Shown in pieces: positions 52,917-61,062 of a stretch of 64,000 nucleotides of DNA. Below the pieces are notes generated by a model. It was not told where the DNA came from, searched no databases, and saw nothing but the letters and a program-made list of their open reading frames with translations. The stretch covers positions 1-64,000 of the forward strand of contig CBDDIZ010000015.1 of NCBI GenBank assembly GCA_965229305.1. Reading direction: 5' to 3'. Position 1 is the stretch's first letter. The number at the start of each line of letters is the position of its first letter. Source of the stretch: JALHNI01 sp965229305. GTDB lineage: Bacteria; Acidobacteriota; Terriglobia; Bryobacterales; Bryobacteraceae. The position numbers and the translations under genes were made by a program.

Positions 52917-54626
52917 ATGAAATCGCAGTTCCTCGCCATTTCGATGCCGCTGTTGCTCGGGGTGGTCGCGTTCGGTCAAGTGAAGATCCCCGTCGAATTC
53001 GAAGCCTTGCCGGCAGACACCGAGGCGCAGGTGATTGTGGAGTATCGCAAGCAGCCTGGAAGCCGGAATCATCAGCAGGTGTTGGCCAAGGGCGGGACCC
53101 TGGGCAGAACACTGGGCATCCTGAATGCAGCGCAGTATTCGCTGCCGGTGAGCGCGCTGGAGGAACTGGCGGCCGATCCGGACGTGGTGGCGATTCATCC
53201 CGACCGGACGGTGTCGGCGACGGCGTGGAGCGGCAAGCTGGATTATGGCTGGATGGCGGCGATGCAAACGGACAACGCCTGGATCAAGTCGCAATATACG
53301 GGCGACAAGATGGCGGTGGCGATCATCGACAGCGGGGTGAACCCGAAGATCGACATGGGTCTGTTCCGGCTGGTTTACAAAGAGAACTTCGTGCCAAAGC
53401 AGACAGAGACGGGCGATCCGTATGGGCATGGGACGCACGTGATGGGCATCATCGGCGGCGATGGCGGGACGTCAAGGCTGATCGGCAGTGCCTACCGGGT
53501 GCGCGGGATCGCGCCCGAGGTGAATGTGGTGAGTCTGCGGGTGCTGAACGAGAACGGCCAAGGAACGGATAGCGCGGTGGTGGCGGCGATCGACCGGGCG
53601 ATTCAGTTGAAGGACAAGTACAACATCCGCGTGATGAACCTGTCGCTGGGGCGGCCGATTGCGGTGGGCTACGAAAAGGACGTGCTGTGCAAGGCAGTGC
53701 GCAAAGCTTGGAAGGCCGGCATTGTGGTGGTGGTGGCGGCGGGCAATGAGGGCCGCAATAATAGCGCGAAGACGCAGGGCTACGGCACGATCATGTCGCC
53801 GGGCAACGCGCCGGAAGTGATCACAGTGGGGGCGATGAATACGGTGGGCACGGCGAAGCGGAGCGACGATAAGATCACTAGCTACAGCTCGAAGGGCCCG
53901 ACGATGCTGGATCACGTCGTGAAGCCGGACCTCGTCGCGCCGGGGAATCAGTTGTGCTCGCTGCGCGCCGGTGGCTCGAAGCTGGATACGGAGTACTCGA
54001 CGAACCGGGTGCCGATTAACGCATACATGCCGTTGCTGGGCATCGCTTCGCTGGGCGAGCTGGTGATCACCTACTTCCAGTTGAGCGGCACGAGCATGGC
54101 GGCGCCGATGGTGTCGGGGGCGGCGATCCTGTTGCTCGATCAGAATCCGAACCTGACGCCGGATCAAGTGAAGGCGCGGTTGATGAAGACGGCGACGAAG
54201 AACTTCCCGGAGAAGTCGGTAACGGTGGATCCGGTGACGAAGGAGACGTTCACGGTCTACAACGATCTGTTCACGCGCGGCGCGGGCTATCTGGACATCG
54301 ACGCGGCGCTCGACAGCAAAGAGATTGCGCCGGCAGGTGCTTCGGCGGCTTCGCCGATCGCGGAGTACGATCCGAAGACGGGCAAAGTGACTCTCGAGGG
54401 CGTGGAAGGGACCAATGTGGTGTGGGGCTCCAATGTGGTGTGGGGTTCGAACGTGGTGTGGGGCTCGAATGTCGTTTGGGGGTCCAATGTCGTGTGGGGC
54501 TCAAACGTGGTGTGGGGCTCGACGACGGCGGCCGGCGCGAACGTCGTATGGGGTTCGAATGTGGTGTGGGGCTCGTCCTCGCCCGCGACGGAATCGCTGC
54601 GCATTCGTCTGAACGGCGAGAATTAG
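52917..54626 (+). CDS. Subtilisin-like S8 serine protease with NVVWGS repeat tail
   Basis: A protein of 569 residues. A signal peptide and an inhibitor-like propeptide (about residues 20-105) are followed by the catalytic domain. It has Asp138 in VAIIDSGVNP, His171 in YGHGTHVMG and Ser393 in SGTSMAAPMVSG. The C-terminus holds eight NVVWGS hexapeptides (six in a row, a TTAAGA spacer, then two). The tail is probably surface-exposed. The stretch is encoded by 18-base repeats at 54414-54575. The hairpin at 54635-54664 follows. Confidence 0.92.
   Translation: MKSQFLAISMPLLLGVVAFGQVKIPVEFEALPADTEAQVIVEYRKQPGSRNHQQVLAKGGTLGRTLGILNAAQYSLPVSALEELAADPDVVAIHPDRTVSATAWSGKLDYGWMAAMQTDNAWIKSQYTGDKMAVAIIDSGVNPKIDMGLFRLVYKENFVPKQTETGDPYGHGTHVMGIIGGDGGTSRLIGSAYRVRGIAPEVNVVSLRVLNENGQGTDSAVVAAIDRAIQLKDKYNIRVMNLSLGRPIAVGYEKDVLCKAVRKAWKAGIVVVVAAGNEGRNNSAKTQGYGTIMSPGNAPEVITVGAMNTVGTAKRSDDKITSYSSKGPTMLDHVVKPDLVAPGNQLCSLRAGGSKLDTEYSTNRVPINAYMPLLGIASLGELVITYFQLSGTSMAAPMVSGAAILLLDQNPNLTPDQVKARLMKTATKNFPEKSVTVDPVTKETFTVYNDLFTRGAGYLDIDAALDSKEIAPAGASAASPIAEYDPKTGKVTLEGVEGTNVVWGSNVVWGSNVVWGSNVVWGSNVVWGSNVVWGSTTAAGANVVWGSNVVWGSSSPATESLRIRLNGEN
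54414..54575 (+). repeat. 18-base tandem repeat coding for NVVWGS
   Basis: Nine consecutive 18-base units, eight of which encode NVVWGS (consensus AAYGTGGTGTGGGGCTCG); the seventh is replaced by sequence for TTAAGA. Synonymous differences between units show that it is not a fresh duplication. Confidence 0.95.
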
Positions 54627-54634
54627 AGCGAGAT

Positions 54635-54664
54635 GGCCGCCGCCGTGCACTTCAAGCGGCGGCC
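54635..54664. repeat. GC-rich hairpin after the subtilase gene
   Basis: GGCCGCCGC (54635-54643) pairs with GCGGCGGCC (54656-54664). No T-run follows, and the right arm lies at the ribosome binding region of the next gene, whose ATG is at 54667. Confidence 0.55.
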
Positions 54665-54666
54665 TG

Positions 54667-55455
54667 ATGAAAAACATGAAGATCCCGGTGGCTCGAGTGT
54701 TCTGGTGCGGCACAGTTGTGCGGAAAGTCTGCTGGTGGATGGTGCCGTTGATGATGGCGGCCACCGGTTGGGCGATTGATTCCGCGGAGCAGGTGCGGGT
54801 AGAACGGACAGGCGAAATGGTGCGCATGGTAGCGGACGGTCCTCGTCCGCTACATGCTTTAGCGGAAGCTTTGCACGAACATTTCCAACTGTCAGTGAGC
54901 GTGGAAGATCCGGTGTGGGTGTTTGCCGGGGACTTGAAGGATGCTTCTTTGGAGAATCCGCGCCTGAGGGCGGGCGTGATGGTGCCGCGCGGCGGACGGC
55001 TGGAGGTAGAGTTCAAGTTCAGCGAGGCGCGCGACGCGGCGAGCGCCATGATGGCCGTGCTGGAAGCGGCGAATCAGCAGTTGGCGTTTCAATACCGGCT
55101 GGATAAGGACAGCGAGCAGTATCGGCTGGTGCCGGTGCGGGGGCGGGATGCGCAGGGTGGAGTAACGGATCTGGTGCCGTTGCTGGATCGCGTGGTCAGT
55201 GTGCCGCCCGGGCGGCAGACGATTGCGGAGGCGGCCGACCGTATGGCGCAGGGGCTGGCGAAGCAGACAGGCCTGATGGTGAGTTGCTGCCAGTCCTCGG
55301 TGGCGGGTATCCCGTGGGGCATGCAGACGGTGACTTATGGCGCCGAGCAACTGCGGGCGCGCGACGTGCTGAAGCAACTGACGGAGCTGGCGGGCCGGCC
55401 GACGCGCTGGTTCGTGCGGTGCGACCGTGAGTTCTGCTTTATCGACTTCCGCTAA
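54667..55455 (+). CDS. Exported hypothetical protein, 262 residues
   Basis: It has an unusually long basic N-region, then a hydrophobic helix (WWMVPLMMAATGWA), probably a signal peptide. The mature part shows two similar alpha/beta segments, for example PLHALAEALHEHFQLSVSV and TIAEAADRMAQGLAKQTGLM. They loosely recall secretin/TonB short N-terminal (STN)-like modules, but no family can be assigned. It has two pairs of Cys (CCQSS, RCDREFC). The start codon sits just after a stable hairpin, which may limit its translation. Confidence 0.6.
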   Translation: MKNMKIPVARVFWCGTVVRKVCWWMVPLMMAATGWAIDSAEQVRVERTGEMVRMVADGPRPLHALAEALHEHFQLSVSVEDPVWVFAGDLKDASLENPRLRAGVMVPRGGRLEVEFKFSEARDAASAMMAVLEAANQQLAFQYRLDKDSEQYRLVPVRGRDAQGGVTDLVPLLDRVVSVPPGRQTIAEAADRMAQGLAKQTGLMVSCCQSSVAGIPWGMQTVTYGAEQLRARDVLKQLTELAGRPTRWFVRCDREFCFIDFR

Positions 55456-56031
55456 CTACAGCTTGCGGTACATGAGGTCCTTGTAGCGGACGACGCCGGT
55501 GGGGTCGTGCTGCTGAAGGGCCAGATAGCCTTTGCTGTAGGTGTTCTTGTCGTCAATGAAGTCGACGACGGTTTTGCCGTTGACTTTGATGACGATGTGG
55601 TTGCCTTTGACGATGATGTGCTGCTCGAACCAGGTCTCTTCGGGGGTGAGCTGCTGGTAGACCTTGACGAGGTTGTAGAGGCTGCCGGTTTTGACGGGGT
55701 CGCGGTGGCTGCGGTTGACTTGCGCTTCGTAGCCTTTGGGGAAGCCGGGGGTGCTCCATTCGGTGCGGAAGAACATGCCCGAGTTGCCGCCCTTGTTGAT
55801 GAGCACTTTGGCTTTGAACTCGCAATCGACGCACTCTTCCTTCATCCAGAAGAGATGGCTGCGCTTGCCGCGGCCGACGATTTCGCCGTTCTCGACGGTC
55901 CACTGTTCGGGGAGTTCGGAGGCTTTCCAGCCATCGAGGGATTTGCCATCGAACATGGTGACCCAGCCGGCGCCCCAGGAGGGGACCAGCAGGAAGAGGC
56001 AACCGGCAATCGTGAGGAATCGTCTGATCAT
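55456..56031 (-). CDS. DUF1080 family protein (3-keto-disaccharide hydrolase type), exported
   Basis: A protein of 191 residues with a signal peptide (MIRRFLTIAGCLFLLVPSWGA). The DUF1080 concanavalin-like fold is recognisable: MFDGKSLDGWKAS, WTVENGEIVGRG, FKAKVLINKGGNSGMFFRT and HIVIKVNGKTVVDFID. The family acts on glucosides or their 3-keto forms. Its stop abuts that of the convergent gene with no gap, and its start overlaps the divergent synthetase start by one base. Confidence 0.9.
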   Translation of the reverse strand: MIRRFLTIAGCLFLLVPSWGAGWVTMFDGKSLDGWKASELPEQWTVENGEIVGRGKRSHLFWMKEECVDCEFKAKVLINKGGNSGMFFRTEWSTPGFPKGYEAQVNRSHRDPVKTGSLYNLVKVYQQLTPEETWFEQHIIVKGNHIVIKVNGKTVVDFIDDKNTYSKGYLALQQHDPTGVVRYKDLMYRKL

Positions 56032-58490
56032 TGAATTTGAACTCTCCCGGTCATTCTACGCCTCGTGAGCAGCTGCTGGAACTTTTCGACAGCTGGGCGG
56101 CGGCGGAGCGTCCCTTGTTCGCCTATGACGATGGGTATCGGACCGTCGCGCTGACGACGGGGCAGACGGCAGCGGCCGTGCGGGCGTTGGCGGCGAAGTT
56201 GCCGGTGGGCCCGGGGGACAAGGTGATTCTGTGGGGCGAGAATCGTCCCGGGTGGGTGATTGCGCTATGGGCGTGCTTGTGGCGCGGGGCGGTGGCGGTG
56301 CCCATCGATGCGCGCAGCAGCGTGAGCTTTGTCGAGCGTGTGGCCGCGATTACGGGTGCCAAGGCGATCGTGGTGGGCGACGAGGTTTCCGCGGTGTCGT
56401 TGCCGACGTGGCGGATGGCCGAAGTGGAGACGTGGGGCGCGGCGGAAGGGCCTGAGCGGGCGGCCGGCGATCGCGACACGCTGGCGGAGATTCTCTTTAC
56501 GTCCGGCGCGACGGCCGAGCCGAAGGGCGTGCGGATTACGCAGCGCAATCTGCTGGCGAATCTGAATCCGGTGGAAGGCGAGATCCGGCGTTACCGGGCG
56601 ATGGCAGCGGTGAAGTGGCTGGCGGAGCCGCTGTTCTTTCCGGTGCGTTTTCTGAATCTGCTGCCGTTGTCGCATCTGTTCGGGCAGACGATGGCGGCGT
56701 TCATTCCGCCGATGGTGGATGGGCAGGTGATCTTTCTGAAGGGGCATCACCCGCCGGAGATCGTGCGGCAGGTGAAGCGGCGGCGGATTTCGGTGATCGT
56801 GGCGGTGCCGAAGATGCTTGAGATGCTGCGCGACTACGTGACGGCGCGGTGTCCGGAAGCGGCGAGCGGGTATCAGCCGCGCGGGGTGCTGAAGGCGTTC
56901 TGGCACTACCGGCGGGTGCATCGCTTGCTGGGCTGGAAGTGTTGGGCGTTTGTGGTGGGGGCGGCGCCGCTCGATCCGGAGCTGGAAGCGTTCTGGCGGC
57001 GGTTGGGCTATGTGGTGATTCAGGGTTATGGGCTGACGGAGACGGCGCCGATTGTGAGTCTGAATCATCCGTTTCATCCCAGTCACGGGACGGTGGGGAA
57101 GCCGTTGCCGGGCGTGGAGATGAAGCTGGCTGAGGATGGCGAGATTCTGGTGCGGGGCGAGAACATCACGGCGGGGTACTACGGGTCGTCGGAGAGCGTG
57201 CTGGAGGATGGTTGGTTCCACACGGGTGATGTGGGGGAGCTGGATGCGTCCGGGGCGTTGAGGATCCGTGGGCGCAAGAAGGAGATGATCGTCGCCTCCG
57301 ATGGCATGAACATCTTTCCGGAGGATCTGGAGCGCGCGCTCGAGGACGTGCCGGGCGTGCGGGAAGCGGCGGTGGTGGAGCATCAGGGGCGGGCGCATGC
57401 GGTGCTGGTGGGCGAGGGGCTGGACTTGCCGGCGGTTTTGACGCGGGCGAATGCGCAGCTCGAGGCGCATCAGCAGATGCGAGACGCGAGTGGGTGGCCG
57501 TTTGGCGAGTTGCCGCGGACGCATGGGACGCGCAAGTTGAAGCGGCGGGAGGTGCGCGATTGGCTGAACGGGGTACGGGTGGCGACCGCGCCGGCGGCCA
57601 ATGAGCTCGCGGGCATTCTGGCGCGCTACGGCGTCCGCGAAGGCGCGAAGCTGAATGAACTGGCGCTGACGTCGCTCGAGCGGATTCAACTGTTGATGGA
57701 GATTGAGGAGCAGACGGGGACGCCGGTGGACGAGACGCTGTTCACGCAGGCGCGGACGGCGGCGGAATTGACCGCGTTGCCGCAGGTGGCGGCGGAGGCG
57801 CCGCTCGCGTTTCCTGATTGGAGCCGGCAGTGGTGGGCTCGCGCGATCCGTCGGGTGTCGCTGCCGGCGTGGGTGCTGCCGCTGGCGCGCGTGTTTCTGT
57901 GGGTGAGGGTGACGGGTCTCGAGCATCTGGAGCAGGCGAAGGGCCCGGTGCTGTTCGCGGTGAATCATCAAAGCTACTTCGATACCGCGGCGTTGCTGAT
58001 CGCGCTGCCGGCGCGATGGCGGTATCGCGTGGCGGTGGCCATGCGCAAGGAGTTCTTCGACGCGCACTATCATCCGGAGGGTTATGGCTGGGCGAAGCGG
58101 CTGCGGAACTCGCTGGGATACTACCTGGCTTGCCTGATGTTGGCGGCGTTTCCGCTGCCGCAGCGCGAGGCGGGAACCAAGGATGCGCTGCGGTACATGG
58201 GGGAGCTGTTGGGTGAGGGATGGTCGGTGGCGATTTTTCCCGAGGGGCGGCATGCGGCGGGCGACGAGGTGGGTGAGTTTCAACCAGGGATCGGGATGAT
58301 GGCGGCGAGGCTGGGGGCGGCGGTGGTGCCGGTGCGGCTGCGGGGCGTTCACCGCGTCTTACATCGCGAGGCGCGCGTGCCGACGCCGGGCGTGGTGGAG
58401 GTGAGTTTTGGGCCGCCGTTGACGTTGAGCGGCGCGGGGGATTATCGCGAGATCACGGCGGAAATTGAGGCGGCTGTCAAGAACTTGTAG
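56031..58490 (+). CDS. Acyl-CoA/ACP synthetase - acyl carrier - PlsC acyltransferase fusion
   Basis: A protein of 819 residues. Residues about 1-500 form an AMP-binding ligase (ILFTSGATAEPKGV, IQGYGLTETAPIV, GWFHTGDVGELD). About 515-590 is an acyl-carrier-like helical segment with LTSLERIQLL, where the usual DSL is TSL. About 610-819 is a PlsC acyltransferase with NHQSYFD (H-x4-D) and FPEGRH. It should activate a fatty acid and pass it to a lysolipid, like Aas. There is no in-frame ATG near the start; TTG at 56031 with GAGGAA upstream is used, but the start is uncertain. Confidence 0.87.
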   Translation: MNLNSPGHSTPREQLLELFDSWAAAERPLFAYDDGYRTVALTTGQTAAAVRALAAKLPVGPGDKVILWGENRPGWVIALWACLWRGAVAVPIDARSSVSFVERVAAITGAKAIVVGDEVSAVSLPTWRMAEVETWGAAEGPERAAGDRDTLAEILFTSGATAEPKGVRITQRNLLANLNPVEGEIRRYRAMAAVKWLAEPLFFPVRFLNLLPLSHLFGQTMAAFIPPMVDGQVIFLKGHHPPEIVRQVKRRRISVIVAVPKMLEMLRDYVTARCPEAASGYQPRGVLKAFWHYRRVHRLLGWKCWAFVVGAAPLDPELEAFWRRLGYVVIQGYGLTETAPIVSLNHPFHPSHGTVGKPLPGVEMKLAEDGEILVRGENITAGYYGSSESVLEDGWFHTGDVGELDASGALRIRGRKKEMIVASDGMNIFPEDLERALEDVPGVREAAVVEHQGRAHAVLVGEGLDLPAVLTRANAQLEAHQQMRDASGWPFGELPRTHGTRKLKRREVRDWLNGVRVATAPAANELAGILARYGVREGAKLNELALTSLERIQLLMEIEEQTGTPVDETLFTQARTAAELTALPQVAAEAPLAFPDWSRQWWARAIRRVSLPAWVLPLARVFLWVRVTGLEHLEQAKGPVLFAVNHQSYFDTAALLIALPARWRYRVAVAMRKEFFDAHYHPEGYGWAKRLRNSLGYYLACLMLAAFPLPQREAGTKDALRYMGELLGEGWSVAIFPEGRHAAGDEVGEFQPGIGMMAARLGAAVVPVRLRGVHRVLHREARVPTPGVVEVSFGPPLTLSGAGDYREITAEIEAAVKNL

Positions 58491-58503
58491 TCCCAGACGA
58501 TAA
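58477..58503 (+). promoter_or_regulatory. Sigma-28-like promoter of motAB
   Basis: TCAAGAAC (58477-58484), 11 bases, then GACGATAA (58496-58503) compares with the flagellar sigma consensus TAAAGTTT-N11-GCCGATAA. The minus-10 matches in seven of eight positions. The start codon of motA is 56 bases further on. Confidence 0.5.
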
Positions 58504-58559
58504 GCACCTTCAAGACGTGCCATGGGGCGCGTTCACCTAAGGAGGGGTACTGGCGCAAG

Positions 58560-59423
58560 ATGTTCGCCCTGATCGGAATTGTGGTGGTGCTGGGAGCCGT
58601 GGTGGGCGGCTACCTGATGGAACACGGTCATCTGGAGGTGCTGTTTCAGCCCGCCGAACTGGTGATCATCGGGGGCGCGGCGATCGGGACGCTGCTCATT
58701 GCCAATCCGCTGGCGACGGTGATTGCGATCATCCATGGGCTGCTGGGGGTGATCAAGGGGAGTCCGTATACGAAGAAGTTCTACCTGGATGCGCTCAAGA
58801 TGCTGAACGAGATCTTCGGCTATGCGCGCAAGAACGGCATGAACAAGCTGGAAGCAGACGTCGACGATCCGGGCAAGAGTGCGCTGTTCTCGAAGTATCC
58901 GGCGCTGATCAAGAATCATCATGCGCTGCACTTTGTGTGCGACTCGCTGCGGACGGCGATTTCGGGAGGCGTGAGCCACTTTGAACTCGACCAGGTGATG
59001 GAGAGCGACATGGAGATCCATCATCACGAGGCGAACGAACCGGTGCATGCGCTGCAGCAGGTGTCCGATGCGCTGCCGGGCTTGGGGATTGTGGCGGCGG
59101 TGCTGGGTGTGGTGATCACGATGGGTTCGATCGGCGGACCGCCGGAAGAGATCGGGCACAAGGTGGGCGCAGCGCTAGTGGGCACGTTCCTGGGCATTCT
59201 GATGTGTTACGGCTTTCTGGGGCCGCTCGCGGCGAACATGCAGAAGATGAACGACGCGGAGTTGGAATTCCTGAAGTTTCTGCGGGCGGGGGTGATGTCG
59301 TTCATCAAGGGCGCGGCGCCGATTCTGGCGGTGGAGTTCGCGCGGCGCCAGATTCCGGGCCACGTGCGGCCGTCGTTCAAAGAGATGGAAGGCGCTTGCC
59401 GCGGTGGAGGCGGCGACAAGTAA
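58560..59423 (+). CDS. motA: Flagellar motor stator protein MotA
   Basis: A protein of 287 residues with four transmembrane helices: two near the N-terminus (GIVVVLGAVVGGYLMEHG, VIIGGAAIGTLLIANPL) and two after the large cytoplasmic loop (GLGIVAAVLGVVITMG, VGTFLGILMCYGFLGPLA). The charged loop contacts FliG. It is 287 residues like E. coli MotA (295). The ribosome binding site GGAGGGG lies 13 bases upstream, a little far. motB starts three bases after its stop. Confidence 0.94.
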   Translation: MFALIGIVVVLGAVVGGYLMEHGHLEVLFQPAELVIIGGAAIGTLLIANPLATVIAIIHGLLGVIKGSPYTKKFYLDALKMLNEIFGYARKNGMNKLEADVDDPGKSALFSKYPALIKNHHALHFVCDSLRTAISGGVSHFELDQVMESDMEIHHHEANEPVHALQQVSDALPGLGIVAAVLGVVITMGSIGGPPEEIGHKVGAALVGTFLGILMCYGFLGPLAANMQKMNDAELEFLKFLRAGVMSFIKGAAPILAVEFARRQIPGHVRPSFKEMEGACRGGGGDK

Positions 59424-59426
59424 GCC

Positions 59427-60476
59427 ATGGCCGACAAGAATCAAGCCATTATCGTCATCAAGAAGAAGGTGATGGGCGCGGGCCATCATGGCGGCGCCTG
59501 GAAGGTGGCTTACGCCGACTTCGTGACGGCGATGATGGCGTTCTTCATGGTGATGTGGCTGGTAGGCTCGTCCGACAACGTGAAGAAAGCGGTGGCGGGG
59601 TACTTCAACGATCCGTCCGGCTTTGGCAAGGATAGCGGCTCCGGGATGGCGGGGGCGGGTCAATCGATCATGCTCAACCAGGAGAATATGAACAAGCTCA
59701 AAGAGACGCTCGAGCAGGCGATGAAGGAGATGCCCGAGTTCGAGGAGCTGAAGGACCAGGTGAAGATGACTGTCACCGGCGAAGGCTTGCGCGTGGAGTT
59801 GATGGAGACCGAGAAGGGCATGTTCTTCGACAGCGGTTCGCCGGACCCCAGCCGGAACGGACAGGACGTGCTGGCGAAGCTGGCGGAGCAGCTAAGCAAG
59901 ATGAAGAACACGATCATGATCGAGGGCCACACGGACTCGCGGCCGATCAAGGGGCGCGATGGGTACTCGAACTGGGAGCTGTCGGGGGACCGGGCGAATG
60001 CGGCGCGGCGCTTCATGCAGCAGCATGGCTTGCGGGCGGATCAGGTGAAGCAGGTGCGCGGCTTTGCCGATCAGGCGCTGTTGAAGTCGGATGATCCAGG
60101 GGCGGCCAATAACCGGCGGGTGTCAATCATCGTGCAGTATACGAATCCGGAGCCGCAGGCTGAGGTGAAGGAAGAGGGCGAGCACGGGAAACCGGCGGAC
60201 GGCAAGGCCAAGGCTGAGGGTCACGGGAAGCCGGTCGAGGAAAAGCACGAGAAGCCGGCCGAAGGTCACGGCAAGAAGGAAGCGGAGGCCAAGGCCGACG
60301 CTCAGGCGAAGCCCGAAACGACGGCCAAGCCCGAGGCGAAGGGCAAGGAGCCGAAAGCCGAGGTCAAGAAGCCGGAGCCGGTGCAGGTGGCTCACGCCGC
60401 TCCGCCGGCCAAGGCGGAAGCCAAGCACGAGGCCGAAAAGCCGAAGAAGAAGAAACCGCGGAAGAAGAAAGACTAG
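59427..60476 (+). CDS. motB: Flagellar motor stator protein MotB with charged C-terminal extension
   Basis: A protein of 349 residues. A short basic N-terminus and one transmembrane helix contain the proton-binding Asp31 in YADFVTAMMAFFMVMWL. A plug segment and an OmpA-like peptidoglycan-binding domain follow (MFFDSGSPDPSRNGQDVL, IEGHTDSRPIKG, NNRRVSIIVQ, to about residue 235). The last 110 residues are rich in Lys, Glu, Ala and Pro, with GHGKP/EEKHEKPAEGHGKK repeats, an extension not needed for the motor. It ends four bases inside the convergent Rrf2 gene. Confidence 0.95.
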   Translation: MADKNQAIIVIKKKVMGAGHHGGAWKVAYADFVTAMMAFFMVMWLVGSSDNVKKAVAGYFNDPSGFGKDSGSGMAGAGQSIMLNQENMNKLKETLEQAMKEMPEFEELKDQVKMTVTGEGLRVELMETEKGMFFDSGSPDPSRNGQDVLAKLAEQLSKMKNTIMIEGHTDSRPIKGRDGYSNWELSGDRANAARRFMQQHGLRADQVKQVRGFADQALLKSDDPGAANNRRVSIIVQYTNPEPQAEVKEEGEHGKPADGKAKAEGHGKPVEEKHEKPAEGHGKKEAEAKADAQAKPETTAKPEAKGKEPKAEVKKPEPVQVAHAAPPAKAEAKHEAEKPKKKKPRKKKD

Positions 60477-60961
60477 GCGCTGTGGCGGATCTGCGTGACC
60501 GGCACGAGTTGGCTGGTGCGCTCATTGAGCACCCGCATCATTTCCTTCTCGTTGCGCTGCAAATCGCTGAGCGTCATGCGGTTGAGCACATGTTCGATCA
60601 TCGTCTGCAGGGTCTGCCAGACGGGCCTTAGACTACAATCGCTGTTGTGGGCGCAGACTTCCTGCAGGCCGGAATGACGGTCACAGAAGGAAGGGCCGTA
60701 GAGGCGTCCGCCGAGGAGCTCAAGGACGGAGCCGACGGTGATTTGCTCAGAATTGCGGGACAGCGTATAGCCACCGGATTGGCCGCGCACACTGGCGACA
60801 AATCCGCCCATCCGTAACAAACGCATCAACTTGGCTACGTTCGGGATGGACAGGCCTTCGGCGCGGCTAATCTCGGGTATACTGAGGCTGGCCCCTTCAC
60901 CCTGGCGCGCCATGTGGAGTAGGCAACGGAGCCCGTACTCCTCCTGAGCACTCAATTTCAT
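60473..60961 (-). CDS. Rrf2 family regulator with three cysteines (IscR/NsrR-like)
   Basis: A protein of 162 residues. The N-terminal winged helix shows LSAQEEYGLRCLLHMARQ, then ISRAEGLSIPNVAKLMRLL and VRGQSGGYTLSR. Cys93, Cys103 and Cys109 (SFCDRHSG...EVCAHNSDC) are placed as in the Fe-S cluster-binding members. It therefore probably senses iron-sulfur status, nitric oxide or redox through a cluster. No iscS or suf genes are close; the target genes are unknown. It is divergent from the phosphorylase gene. Confidence 0.9.
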   Translation of the reverse strand: MKLSAQEEYGLRCLLHMARQGEGASLSIPEISRAEGLSIPNVAKLMRLLRMGGFVASVRGQSGGYTLSRNSEQITVGSVLELLGGRLYGPSFCDRHSGLQEVCAHNSDCSLRPVWQTLQTMIEHVLNRMTLSDLQRNEKEMMRVLNERTSQLVPVTQIRHSA

Positions 60962-61062
60962 GTCGCCAATTGTAATCGATGCTCCCAGGATTTGAAAATC
61001 CTTTGGAAAAGTTAATTTAGCCTTCAGTCGAAAAAACCGATCTCGTTCCTAGAGTTTGCCGA

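Noticed and set aside
54414..54575. CRISPR-like regular repeats
   Set aside because: The units are directly adjacent 18-base in-frame codons within a protease gene, with no spacers.
56265..58352. 695-residue open frame on the minus strand
   Set aside because: Shadow of the synthetase/acyltransferase gene.
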